From: Proteles cristata cristata
Lineage: Eukaryota > Chordata > Mammalia > Carnivora > Hyaenidae
Reading direction: 5' to 3'
Length of the DNA stretch: 64,000 nucleotides
Assembly (NCBI GenBank): GCA_017311185.1
Contig: JAESUZ010002871.1
Location: 744,001-808,000 of the forward strand
The notes under the pieces were generated by a model. It was not told the DNA's origin. It saw only the letters and a program-made list of their open reading frames with translations, and did no database searches. Position numbers and translations under genes: made by a program. Shown here in pieces: positions 35,000-45,559 of this stretch (position 1 is its first letter; every line of letters starts with the position of its first letter).

Positions 35000-36290
35000 A
35001 AGATGAAAGATGATTAAGCTGTCATATCTTGCCTTAATCTGACCTAACCCAAGTCCCAGATGCCTATCCTGCCAAAGCACCCTCATCACTGAGGACACGT
35101 TAGTCAGCTCTTCTGCAGGACTCAGGGAGCAATGCTTTGTGAAGACTAGTGGACCAGGAGGAGGAGCAAGGGAGTACAGGTGGGTGAAGGGGTCCTGACT
35201 TGATTAAAAGCATAGGCTTTTACCTATACAGAAGTTAAGACGATTTATTAAATCATACTTTCACAAAAGCAAAACTTAGCACACCAGAGAGAACCACAGA
35301 TCATAGAAAAGTTTACTGTTGACCAGAGTTAATCAGGAAAAATGATTTGATAGAGGCAGAATTTGATACAAATTTTAAAGTGTTCTAGACTGGGAAGAAC
35401 ATATTTCCAATCGATTCCATGTAAAAATAAATCTAAACACTTAAATCACAGACCTCTGAGATTTAAAAGAAATTAATAAGGCAAAATAGCGATATGAACT
35501 CTCGAAGGCAGGGAGTATGTGATAATCTTACACCCTCATGTCTAACGCAGGACTTGACACAGATATCAACGTTCAGTGAGTGTTTAGTAGTTAACTGGGT
35601 TTTTTTTGGTGAGCACTTTTAATTTTAAAATATTTCAGAGAATGGACATGAACAATACCAATGGCAAAACTTCTAAGGAGGGACAGAGGATGAGGATGAG
35701 GATCTTAGCCATTGTGCTATTTCTGACACACTTTGACTTTGCTATTGTGGCACTTTGTGCAACTTAGCTCTCAGTGCCTCAGTTCCAGTCATTTCTACAA
35801 AAAGAAATTTGGGCCGCTTTCTAAGACATCCGTCTAGCCAGAAAAACACCCATGAATCTAAAGTAGGCTATCTCATTTAAGCACATTTACAAAGCAATTT
35901 TCTACCTTGTAAAATAAGACACGAACATTTTGCTTGATTTAACTCATAGGGTTGTTGTCAAGATTATTTTCAAAATAAAAGTGCTAAATTATGAAAATGT
36001 TGACCAGCACAACTGTTAAATGAAATTCAAATAGAGATGATCCTACCATTTCAGCTGTAAGAATTGTTTTAGTAAAAAGTAACTGACTCTTTAAAGAGAG
36101 ACTCTCTATTTGGAACTCCTTTTCTTTGCTAACAAAGCATCTGGAACCTCTACCAAATCCTTAAAGTGACTTCTCGATAATGAAAGAAGTGCTAAATTAT
36201 AGTACTTCGCATTAATAAAGTGTACTACTTAGTTTTTAAAAATCAACAAATACAAGTAAGCAAAAGTTCCCCAAGCAATGAGATAAAAGT
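35000..36290. other. Intron 1 DNA with small L2/MIR traces
   Basis: CTCGAAGGCAGGGAGTATGTG...ATCAACGTTCAGTGAGTGTTTAG at about 35500-35590 resembles an L2 3' tail (plus), and 35770-36000 contains MIR-like phrases (TCAGTGCCTCAGTTCCAGTC, TCATAGGGTTGTTGTCAAGAT). The rest is unassigned. Confidence 0.45.
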
Positions 36291-36315
36291 TAGGTTTGAG
36301 AATTTTTAGTTTCTT

Positions 36316-36556
36316 AAAAAAAAACTTTTTTAAAGTTTATTTATTGATTTTGAGAGAGAGACGGGTGAGTGCAGAGGGGGTGGGGGAGAGAATCTCAAGC
36401 AGGCTCCACGCAGTCAGCACAGAACATGATGCTGGGGTGGGGGTGGGAGTGGGAGGTGGGGGGTGGGGTGGTGGGCGGGGGGCTTGAGCACACAAACATG
36501 ACCCGAGCTGAAATCACGAGTCAGATGCTTGACTGACAGAGCCACCCAGGTTCCCA
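36316..36556 (-). mobile_element. Felid CAN-SINE with a G-rich internal expansion
   Basis: Minus-oriented SINE: tail TTTAAAGTTTATTTATTGATTTTGAGAGAGAG, body CAAGCAGGCTCCACGCAGTCAGCACAGA, head GAGCCACCCAGG near 36540. Between the body and head, 36433-36483 is nearly pure G/T/A that replaces the usual GGGCTCGAACC-type sequence. Flanks TTTTTAGTTTCTTA / TTTTTAGTTTCTA at 36303-36316 and 36562-36574 are the target-site duplication. Confidence 0.95.
36433..36483 (+). repeat. G-rich tract (G-quadruplex candidate) inside a SINE
   Basis: About 50 bases with at least eight G runs of three or more (GGGGTGGGGGTGGGAGTGGG, then further GGGG runs). Unlike any other SINE copy in the window. Confidence 0.95.
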
Positions 36557-36698
36557 GATAGTTTTTAGTTTCTATATTGACTTATTCCTCATCCGAGTGT
36601 TACAGAATAATGTTTTCTTCTTATGTTTCTACTATACTGGATATCTCAGTAATTTTCATGACATGTTTTGTACTAGAATAAGAACTCTGTTATTGTGG

Positions 36699-36918
36699 GG
36701 GCGCCTGGGTGGCTTAGTCGGTTAAGCGCCCGACTTTTGCTTAGGTCATGATCTCGCGGTTCGTGGTTCGAGACCTGCGTCGGGCTCTGTGCTGACTGCC
36801 AGCTCAGAGCCTGGAGACTATTTCAGAGTCTGTGTCTCTCTCTCTGACCCCCCTGCTCACGCTGTCTCTCTCTCTCTCTCCTAGAAATAAATAAAAATAT
36901 TAAAAAAAAAAAACAAAA
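36699..36918 (+). mobile_element. Felid CAN-SINE, CTAGAAATAAAT subfamily, young-looking
   Basis: GGCGCCTGGGTGGCTTAGTCGG head, CTGTGCTGACTGCCAGCTCAG, CTCCTAGAAATAAATAAA and a 12-base A run. A perfect target-site duplication AGAACTCTGTTATTGTGG at 36681-36698 and 36919-36936 shows little decay since insertion. Confidence 0.98.
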
Positions 36919-36939
36919 AGAACTCTGTTATTGTGGTTC

Positions 36940-38090
36940 TCTACTGGTATAACTCACAGTGGCTATTTCTTTTAAGTATTTATATTTACAGATACATTTT
37001 CAACATATTAGGTTCTTTATCAAAGCAATAGAATCACTTGCTACAGCCTTGATATAGTTTTTCTTGTATCTACAGCAATCAGGACAAGCATTCTCTAGTT
37101 AAATAATCATTTATTTTATAAACATAATAGCCTGTAATTTTTCTTTAATATTGTGCACAGTAAATTGACTGCAGAAATTCCTTTATTTAAATCACTAAGA
37201 AAGACTTGTTTTCTAAAAGGATTTGTCTTTGCCAAATATAATTTGTCATCATTATCTGTAAACAGTACAGATGGCCTTGTATTGAGATGGAAAATAATAT
37301 TGGTGATTAGAGACATCTACATGCTGGTTGTCTCTTCCTATCTCCCAGTCAAGTTTGTGAAAGGTATTAATCCCTGTACTGTTAGCATTTTAAAATCATA
37401 ATTGAAAACCATCATTCAGTATTGTACATATGGGAGATAATACAATCTTCCATTCATTTGTAAATTAAATGACAATGTCAGGGAGCCATTCACAAAGCCA
37501 CTTATTAAAGATTCATTAGCATATGAAACATAATATATGTTTTTATGATTCTTGTGAGCCCCTCTCTGACCCTCAAGGCTCAATAAGGCAGAAGCAAATA
37601 TTGTTTCTCTGAGAATCTGCAAAACTTCTCTTTTGCTTTCAATGTGCAAGCATTTTAAGCCTGTCATCTTTTGATTTTCAGCAAGAATAATTCTTTCTCT
37701 TTCAGCACCCTCAATGTTATTTAATGGTAGAAATAATATGTATATGCAGTGCATTAACCATGTTTAGCACTGTGAAAAGTTAATAGACTGATGTCTAAAG
37801 AAATGTTATAATCACTTAAAATGCCTCATGAATATATTAAAATGGATCTTGGCCACAGACAATATCAAGATTGTTGAGGCACACCACAGGCATCTTTTTT
37901 TTTTAAGCCTGTTTTGTAATAAGCGCAGAAAGTGAAGGTGCTAAATCATGGTTTACTACCCCATTTGCCTCACAGCCTCTCTGTCTCTGGTGCAGGGCCT
38001 CAGAAATCAATTTCACACACGGCTGCTATCAGCATTCTTTGAGCTATAAGACTAAAGCGCTCTCTCTTCTTTTTATTAAAACCAAGCTCA
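36940..38090. other. Intron 1 DNA, unassigned
   Basis: No repeat recognised. The 112-codon minus-strand frame at 37416-37754 is the longest in this stretch; I see no known domain. The part at about 37850-38090 looks like single-copy sequence. Confidence 0.35.
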
Positions 38091-38099
38091 CTTTTATCT

Positions 38100-38900
38100 C
38101 AGGGCTCCTGCTTTTTGTTTTCTGTCTTTACTTTCTGCTATGTCCGTGGTGAGAGTTAAACTGTCTCCTGCCTCTTTCCCTTTCACTTCTAAACTTCTTG
38201 AAAGCCTAATCCATGCCCACAGCACTCGCTTCCTCAATACCCCCAAATTCCTTAATACTTTGTGATCTGGCTTCTGCCCCACCACTTGAGTGACGTGGCT
38301 CCTCTGAAATTCATCAGGATCCCGTAATTCACCACATCCCCTGGCCATCTCTCAGACCTTGCTGGGGGATCTGCTCCCCTGGCTTCTTTGGCAGCGACTA
38401 CTTGGCCTGTTCCTCCCCTGTCTCTTACTCATCCTGACTAGTAAACGCTGGAATCCTCAGGGTTTTCTCTCTCCTCTCCTATTGATCTGTCCCTCCCTTG
38501 GACTGTCTTCTCTTTGTAGACGTTATACAAAAACTTCTCTACCCTAATCTCCAGGATTCTATTTCCACTTAACCCGGATGCCTTGTTAGTACCTTAAAGT
38601 CAACAAGGCCAAAACCAAACTCAATATCTGGGTCCTCAATCCTTCCCCTTAACACACCTAAATCTATAAACATTTCTTTGTGTCATTTTCCCTCCCTCCA
38701 ACCTTTCCATGTTGTACCTCATCCCACCCCCCATCCACACACACATACCCAAACAATTGCCTGTACTGTATATTTTACTTCTGCAGTGTATCTCCTTTCT
38801 GCTCCCTCTTTTCTGTTCCATCTGCTGCTACCCTAAATTGGACTTGTCTTATCATCATCTCTACATGACACATGCCTGCTGTCCCAGTCTGCTTCCAGCT
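38100..38900 (+). repeat. L2/CR1-type LINE internal fragment
   Basis: CTTCTTGAAAGCCTAATCCATGCC, CTGGCTTCTGCCCCACCACTTGAGTGACGTGGCTC, CTCCCTTGGACTGTC, AAGGCCAAAACCAAACTCAA follow the ORF2-derived interior of L2-type LINEs in order. It explains the high C/T content and the small proline- and serine-rich frames here. Confidence 0.6.
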
Positions 38901-38959
38901 CTGTCCAGGTCAGTTTCTCTGTGGCATGGCTCTCAGTGAGTCAAAACAACTGTAGATAT

Positions 38960-39070
38960 GGTTGGAGTGGTGGCCTGGGGTGGGGCCTTGAGTTCCAGGT
39001 AAGGGACTGGTCTTTGAGTAGGCTGACAGCTAAGCCAATGAAGGCTTTCAAGCAGGGCCTGAGATGATGG
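38960..39070 (-). repeat. L2 fragment
   Basis: GGGGCCTTGAGTTCCAGGTAAGG...CCAATGAAGGCTTTCAAGCAGGGCCTGAGATGATGG is the reversed L2 phrase that usually reads GAAGCCATTGGAGGGTTT. Confidence 0.55.
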
Positions 39071-39912
39071 AAGCTTCAGTTTCAAAGTACTTACAGATAT
39101 TCATTTTATGTATAATAATAATAGGATATTATTATACTCCTATGAGGCACAAAGGTTTATGGACATTTTAGAAAAAAGGAACTACCAGGGTGGGAGAGTT
39201 GCTGTAAAAGATTAGAAAGAAAATCTCCTCACTTTGAGGAATTTAGAATCTTCATGTCTAATTATGTGGGATAAGGATGGGTATGTCATCTGGACAGGAA
39301 TTTAACTTGGTGGTTAGGAGAGCAGTGGAAATAAGACCAAATACTTAATCTAACATAACAGCCATCCAGAAAAAGGGAAATAAAGAAAATAAATAAGTGG
39401 GTGACTAGTATATGCAGAAGACGAATTATTCTCAGAGTGTCTATTTTGTCTCCTCAAATCATACTCAGATAGAACTCAGGTTCTAATTTCTATCTGGTAT
39501 AAAATGTTTATGGTTCCCATTTTTGAATAGTTTATGCATTCAAATGACTGGTGGATGATTCTTCAGACTACACTACATCTTATTGCCCAGGAAAGTTCTG
39601 GATCCTTCTATGCATTCCATATGACATCACAGGATAAACTTCACATTATGCATCATAATTTACTTTCCCTCTCCTTCCTCCTCTTTCTCTCTTTCTCATA
39701 CACACACATTTACAATTTACACAGGGCATTTATGTCAATTATAGGAGTTATTTGTACTGGCATACCATCCCTAACTTAGGGAAAAGGGGCTCCTAAATTT
39801 TGTTTTATTTTTAGGTGAGGAGGATTCTGTAAGATGTTTGCATCTTCAAAGATCAGAAACAAATCCCCTAACAGGTGCGAGATGTTTAGAACCTTTAAAA
39901 TATTCAATTAGA

Positions 39913-40080
39913 TTAGTGGTTATCCATTCTAGCTACATGTTTAAATCACCTGGAACTCAAGAAAAATGGCAAATATCTAGGCCCCTCCCCAGACCAAATG
40001 AATCTGCCTGGGGGAGAGACACTGGTTGGGCTGCCCAGCCATGTTTAGTTCCAGGTTCCTACGGTGACTTTGATACATAG
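39913..40080. repeat. MER5-like hAT DNA transposon relic
   Basis: TTAGTGGTTATCCATTCTAGC...AAATCACCTGGAACTC, TAGGCCCCTCCCCAGACCAAATGAATCTGCCTGGGGGAGAG resembles MER5A. Nearly palindromic, so strand is not assigned. Confidence 0.65.
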
Positions 40081-40359
40081 GAGGGTTAGAATCCTGAATT
40101 CAGCAAGAATTCACAGGATGCTTTTCTTCAGTCAGCCTTTATCTTTTTCCTGTTTTGGATTCCCTGGCTTCAGTGGTCTTCAGACCCCCTCATCTCCACC
40201 TGCCAATTAAAAGGGAGCTCAGTTTTTGTTTTTTCTCAGCCTCTTTCTTTGAGATTGCATGGGAAACTAGTTACCAGGCAAAGCTGTTGGCTGCCTTGAA
40301 ACCAGGAAAAGATGAGATTGGTTTCTGGGAGTGAGATAGAGGAATTTCAGCCTGTAGGA

Positions 40360-40610
40360 GGAAAGTAATAATAACTGCTGATGTTTACTGGGCACTTGCT
40401 TAATGCCCGAGATATTATGCTAAGTGTCTCAGGAACCATTTTATTAAACGTCACAATAATCCTTTGAGGTGCCTGCTACTCTTGATCACCGTTTTGCAGA
40501 TGAAGAAACTGAGACACAGATAAAAACAGAAAGGTCACACTGGTAGAGCCATGATTTGAATCCAAGCAGTCTGGCTCAAGAGCTCCTGCTTGTTAACAAC
40601 TGCACCAGGT
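40360..40610 (-). repeat. MIR element
   Basis: AATAATAACTGCTGATGTTTACTGGGCACTTGC, CAGATGAAGAAACTGAGACACAG and CATGATTTGAATCCAAGCAGTCTGGCTCAAGAGCTCCTGC give an almost complete reversed MIR. Confidence 0.88.
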
Positions 40611-40611
40611 G

Positions 40612-40745
40612 CCTCAAACTGGGGTGTATCGGAATCACGTGGAGAGCTAAGTACATTGGAGCCCAGGCTCAGTGAAGGAGGAGGAGCCTGCGCCTTTATA
40701 ACTTTAACGAGTGCTTGGCTGATTCCCAGACTGACCAAACATCAG
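40612..40745. repeat. MER5-like relic
   Basis: CTCAAACTGGGGTGTATCGGAATCACGTGGAGAGC...CCCAGGCTCAGTGAAGGAGGAGGAG has MER5-type phrases. Confidence 0.55.
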
Positions 40746-41676
40746 GAAATACCACTCCATTTCCGCTTATTGCTTAGAGTGATGAAAGCTGAGGCCTATG
40801 TACATTAAGAAGAAAGGAAGATTTAGTCAAGAGGTTGTTGTCCTGGGTATGGAAAGCTAACTCAATATATAAGCTCTCCACATTCTCAGATTGCCAAGAA
40901 AGACAAGAACTTTACGTCTTTGGCAAATGGATGGTGAATGGGAGGGAAGGGAAGGGTCCATAATCATGTTTCTGCATCTGAATCTGAAGCCTAGCTTTGC
41001 TCCCATCAGTTAAATCTCGGAAAGACCCTGATACAGGACACCATCAAATTCAACATGGCATAGATTGAAGTCACATTACTATTTTATGTACCATTTAGAA
41101 TGAAAAAGCCACTCATGAAACTGTTAACTGCTATCAATTATGAGAGCAACTAAGTTTCTAACATCAGAAAAGAATTGTGTATCTTAGGATTGATGAAATA
41201 CGGTACAAGCAATGAACTCTAATGCACTTGGTTCTGAAACTGTGGGGAAGCTCTTGCTGACAGAATGCAAATAACAGAGTTCCAATAACATGGAAAATAG
41301 TCTGTACTGCGGGTTTTAATAGGATTTGGGGTTTTTTTTTTTGCTAGAAGAATTGAATACACGTACACTAAAAGCAGAAAAATTCACACCACAGTTTAGG
41401 TTTTAGTATTCAGATTCCTTATCTGTGAAATGGGTTTTGGTAAGGCTTACCCAAGGTAACTCAAGTCAACAAACAGAGGCACAGAGGAGGAGACTGAAAA
41501 TCACATTTTTCTCCTTTGCTAAGTCCGAAGATATTTTTATGTTGTTTGCAGTCAGTTTTGGGAGGAGGAAGGAAAGTAAAAGTGGGAGATGTCCAAAATC
41601 AGAATGAAAGTCAGAAGGGCCATATGATTTGCAACAAATACCTGCTTAATGCTGTTCTGAAGCAAATCTACTTTAT

Positions 41677-41899
41677 TTATTTTTATTAAAATTTTTTTTA
41701 ATGCTTATTTATTAACTTATTTTTGAGAGAGAGTGTGAGTGGGGGAGGCACAGAGAGAGGGAGACAGAGAATCTGAAACAGTCTCCAGGCTCTGAGCTGT
41801 CAGCACAGAGCCTGATGTAGGGCTCAAACCCACGAGATGTGAGACCATGACTTGAGCTGAAGTTGGCCTCTTAACCGACTGAGCCACCCAGGTGCCCTG
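41677..41899 (-). mobile_element. Felid CAN-SINE
   Basis: Head GGGCACCTGGGTGGCTCAGTCGG in minus orientation, CAGAGCCTGATGTAGGGCTC on the plus strand, AG-rich stretch and T-rich end. Target-site duplication AAGCAAATCTACTTTAT at 41660-41676 and 41901-41917. Confidence 0.98.
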
Positions 41900-41919
41900 A
41901 AAGCAAATCTACTTTATGA

Positions 41920-42840
41920 GGTAAGGCCAACCTATAATCAATTTTGTACTAATACTGAGTAAAGAGTTGTGTGCACACGAGAGACTCTTCATAATTAGGA
42001 GAAGAAGACATTATAGTCCCACAGGGTTCCAAGGCCTGACTAAAAATCCAATGCCTCTGTAATTAGATTCATAAAGAAAAATATCAAGAATGTATGTGGC
42101 ATTTAGCTCACACTTTAATAAAATTTGTGGGTTACTTTTTTCTGTCACATTATGTTTTTAGTATAAAATGATGAGTTGATGAGCTTCAGATAAGGCTGGA
42201 TTATTTTCTGGGGACCACAATTAATATTTAATCAGGGCATATAACTTAAATTTAGATTCCTAATGCTGCTTCTTTTACTGGAGTTTCAGCTGATTCCAAA
42301 GGGGACTCCACGTGTTGGGGCCCATATTTGATAATGTGGAGAGCTGCAAGAATTAGGGCAAAGAGACTTGCTGGCTCCCCATGGAAAGATCCATAACTGT
42401 GACATGAATCTGAAGGGTTGAATGGGGTATTGTTTGGCAAGAAAGTGGGTAAATAACCACTCACAGGGAAATGCTCCAGTCTCTGAATACAATAACCACC
42501 CAAGGTACAAAAACGATGCCATCGTATGGGCTTTGTGTCATGTGAGGGCATAAAGCTTTCAAAAACCCAGCAGTACCCCCCCTTTGAAATAGCCTCTGTT
42601 AGGAAAGGTTCACTGAGAGTGACTAAAGGGTTAAGTCACCACATTGTGGCAATTTCTGCGGAGAGGTTGAGCCTAGATTTCACTCTTTTCTGAGAGAGTG
42701 ATGGAAAGTTCTTGACCTTTTGTGATACTGATACATTCGATGTTTTGGAAGGCCTTCCATAATCTGGGGTAGGGGTGCAGGGAATCTCAGAACGTAGACC
42801 AGAATTTTGAAAACAGGGATGCCATGAATGAAACGGTTCA
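41920..42840. other. Intron 1 DNA, unassigned
   Basis: No family recognised. Two overlapping minus-strand frames (42252-42551 and 42286-42522) are unusually long for this base composition, but I recognise no protein and see no exon signals. Confidence 0.35.
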
Positions 42841-43029
42841 CTCTTTCCCACATTCATTCAGCACATATTTAAGCACCTGCTCAGTGTCAGGCTATAGGCT
42901 GTCTGCAAAGCCATGGGACTGGAAGAGCCTAGCATGCAGCTGGGCTTTAAGACCCTCTGAGGCCTCAAGATACAAGGTGAAGGGACGACACAGGTTTTCC
43001 TGCAAAGAGCTACGCCACCATGTAACTAG

Positions 43030-43885
43030 GTACATCCTTCTCTTTTCTACTGCTGCTACTGCCTTCAAGTGCCCCCCACCAGGAGACCAGCAACAGTCTT
43101 CTCCAGGTCTTTAGGTCGGGCCTTTCCACTCTATGTGGCTGCCACAGGTATCGTCCTTAAACACAAATGTGGGATAACTTTCCTGGCCATGGCACACAAG
43201 GCCCTGCATGAGCTGGTTATGCTCCACTCCCTGGCATTTATTCACCAATTCTGCAAATCACCTTCCTTTTCTTTCCTCGGAGCCTCTATCCACGCAGGAC
43301 CCTCTGCCTGAAATGCACCCTTTCCTGCTTGTGTCTATCTGGTGAACTTTTTTTTTTTTTTAATGTTTTATTTATTTCTAGGAGAGAGAGAGAGAGACAG
43401 CGTGAACAGGGAGGGTCAGAGAGAGGGGAGTCACAGACTGAAACAGGCTCCAGGCTCTGAGCTGGCAGTCAGCACAGAGCCCGACACGGGGCTCGAACCC
43501 ACGAACCGCGAGATCATGACCTAAGCGAAAGTCGGACGCTTAACCGACTAAGCCACCCAGGCTCCCCTATCTGGTGAACTTTTATTGATCCCTTAAGACT
43601 CACTTTAGACGTCTGTTCTTTCATGTCCCCCTCATTGACCCTCAAAGCCCAGTTGCTCTATGCTTTGCACAGAGCCTGGGAACTGCAGACAAAAAAATGT
43701 CAGCTTCCTTGCCCTGTTTCCTTCTTGGTGTTACTGCAGCACCTTATATCCTGCACTCAGGCTCTGTGTTATCTTTTTCAAACTTTGTCTAGAATCTGTG
43801 AGTTTTCTGGGGGAGTATGACTGTGTCTTGTTTATCTCTGTGTCCCAAGGAACACATCTGGCATAGAGAAGGCCAGTCCATTATG
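43030..43885 (+). repeat. L2 3' end, split by a SINE
   Basis: CATGGCACACAAGGCCCTGCATGAGCTGG, GACCCTCTGCCTGAAATGCACCC, then after the SINE CCCTTAAGACTCACTTTAGACGTC, CCCCTCATTGACCCTC and GAACACATCTGGCATAGAGAAGG. Co-linear with L2 across the insertion. Confidence 0.75.
43352..43566 (-). mobile_element. Felid CAN-SINE, CTAGAAATAAAT subfamily
   Basis: Plus strand ATTTATTTCTAGGAGAGAGAG, GAGTCACAGACTGAAACAGG, GAGCTGGCAGTCAGCACAGAG, GATCATGACCTAAGCGAAAG. Target-site duplication CTATCTGGTGAACTTTT at 43335-43351 and 43567-43583. It interrupts an L2. Confidence 0.98.
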
Positions 43886-44084
43886 AAGTTTTCACTGATA
43901 CAGAAGAATTAAAAAGATAAATCAGGAAAAAAAAGGAAGATAAAGCTGGACACCAGTTAGCTTTCCATAAAAGCTAAACGTGTTTACTTAGATTTTCTTC
44001 TGAAAGTATGTTCTTAGAACTTCTGGCTTGTTCAAAGAACCTTTAATTTCTTGTACTGCTGAAAAAAGAAATGGCAGAGTTGGT

Positions 44085-44265
44085 ACAAGAATGAACTCTG
44101 CCCGAGTTTGAATCTGTGCTCTGCCACTACTAATGTTATATGACCTCCCTGTGCCTCAGATTCTTCACCTGGCAAATGGGGAATATAATTGTGACCTGTC
44201 CATAAGATTGTTATGAACGTTAGATAGCTAGATATCTGTAGAGTGCTTCTCACACTGAGGCAAAC
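44085..44265 (+). repeat. MIR element
   Basis: GAGTTTGAATCTGTGCTCTGCCACTACTAATG, GACCTCCCTGTGCCTCAGATTCTTCACCTGGCAAATGGGGAATATAA and GATTGTTATGAACGTTAGAT follow the MIR consensus closely. Confidence 0.85.
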
Positions 44266-44269
44266 ACTC

Positions 44270-45160
44270 TCTTCATCTATGAAGCTCAGGTGATAGGGGT
44301 TTAGTTGTTAATGTCCTTACTAAACAAAATTAAAAAGAATTAGAAATGTTGTATTTGTTTTCCAAACTTCCTATCTACCTGCAAAGATATGCAAACACAT
44401 CTTTATTTACTTTTGAAATTTTGATGGTCTGTGGAATCCAGAAGCCTGGGGAATTATTGTTTTTAGTATGTAGAACTCGAAAACAGGCATGATGGGTTTC
44501 CTGAAATCAATATCCTGGAGTCTGTAGGCAACCTAGTCCCACTGATAGAAGTCCTGGATCTATCAAGCTGAAGTTAGCAAAGTGGAACTGTCGAGGCTGA
44601 GAATGGCTGCCTTGGATGAAGGCAGGTTGGGGCAAGTAACAGGGACATAACAGAGGTTCTGGAAAATCAGAATCCCTCCCAGCAGAGAACTGAGAACATG
44701 CCAGAGTGATGCCTAAAGATGTATAAAATTTCTGCATACAAACAGTTTCTGCAGAGCAAGCTAAACCTTTTGGGGAAAAATTTACCATCATTAGTGCTCT
44801 ATATGCCACTAATTGGCTTTTTATTCACTTGAATAAGGGCCTACTTTAAGCACAATTCTAACATGGAGAAGACAGGTGTTTATGGATCAATAAACACAGA
44901 GACAAAGTAATACACTTATTAAGCTTAGGTTTCAGCATTACTAAAAAAGAGGATTCCAGAAAATAAAAGAAAGCATAACTCAAAGAAGTGACCTTAAATA
45001 TACATCTTTAGAGTTTCAGAGTTTTTCTACACATTCTTTCTTGAATCACAATAAATAATGAATTAATGTGTCTATTTCTTTAGGCAGAGACCCCCTTACA
45101 TCAGCAATAGTTAAATACACAGTTTAAAGAAAATAAGATCATGACAGCAACATAAAACCA
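44270..45160. other. Intron 1 DNA, unassigned
   Basis: No repeat or gene recognised. Confidence 0.35.
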
Positions 45161-45169
45161 ATGGAAAGT

Positions 45170-45335
45170 ACCAGCCAATTATTTCCTGCCTGCCCTGCTC
45201 CCCATCTCCATCCTTTCTGACATTTTATGTATAAAGACCCATCTTTATAACCCTGTCTGTTTTGTTCAACACGGTATACCCAGGGCTTAGCGTAGTGCCT
45301 GTCATTCAGCAGGGTCTCAATGAATACGCCAGTTT
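45170..45335 (+). repeat. L2 3' end fragment
   Basis: CTGTCTGTTTTGTTCAACACGGTATACCCAGGGCTTAGCGTAGTGCCTGTCATTCAGCAGGGTCTCAATGAATA matches the L2 tail. Confidence 0.75.
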
Positions 45336-45559
45336 GCACCAAGGGAAGGGATGGAACTAACATTTCTTGGCGACTTGCTATGTGCAAGGTCCCACATGAA
45401 GTTAGTTTGACATCTACCTCACCAAAGTTTTCACATTTTTCATTGATGTGGAAAGCAAGAGAAACCCATCGATATGATGCAGGTATAGGGAGAGAGACAA
45501 GTTTTATAGGCTTCAGAGCACCTCCCCACCTTCTTTCCAGGTTACCCTGATGTTTATAA

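Noticed and set aside
37416..37754. 112-codon minus-strand frame on the gene's strand.
   Set aside because: No known ADAMTSL1 segment or domain, and no supporting start context or splice signals; long frames arise by chance at this rate.
42252..42551. 99-codon minus-strand frame with a shifted overlapping frame at 42286-42522.
   Set aside because: Tempting as an old retroelement piece, but I recognise no motif, and no LTR or tail is visible nearby.
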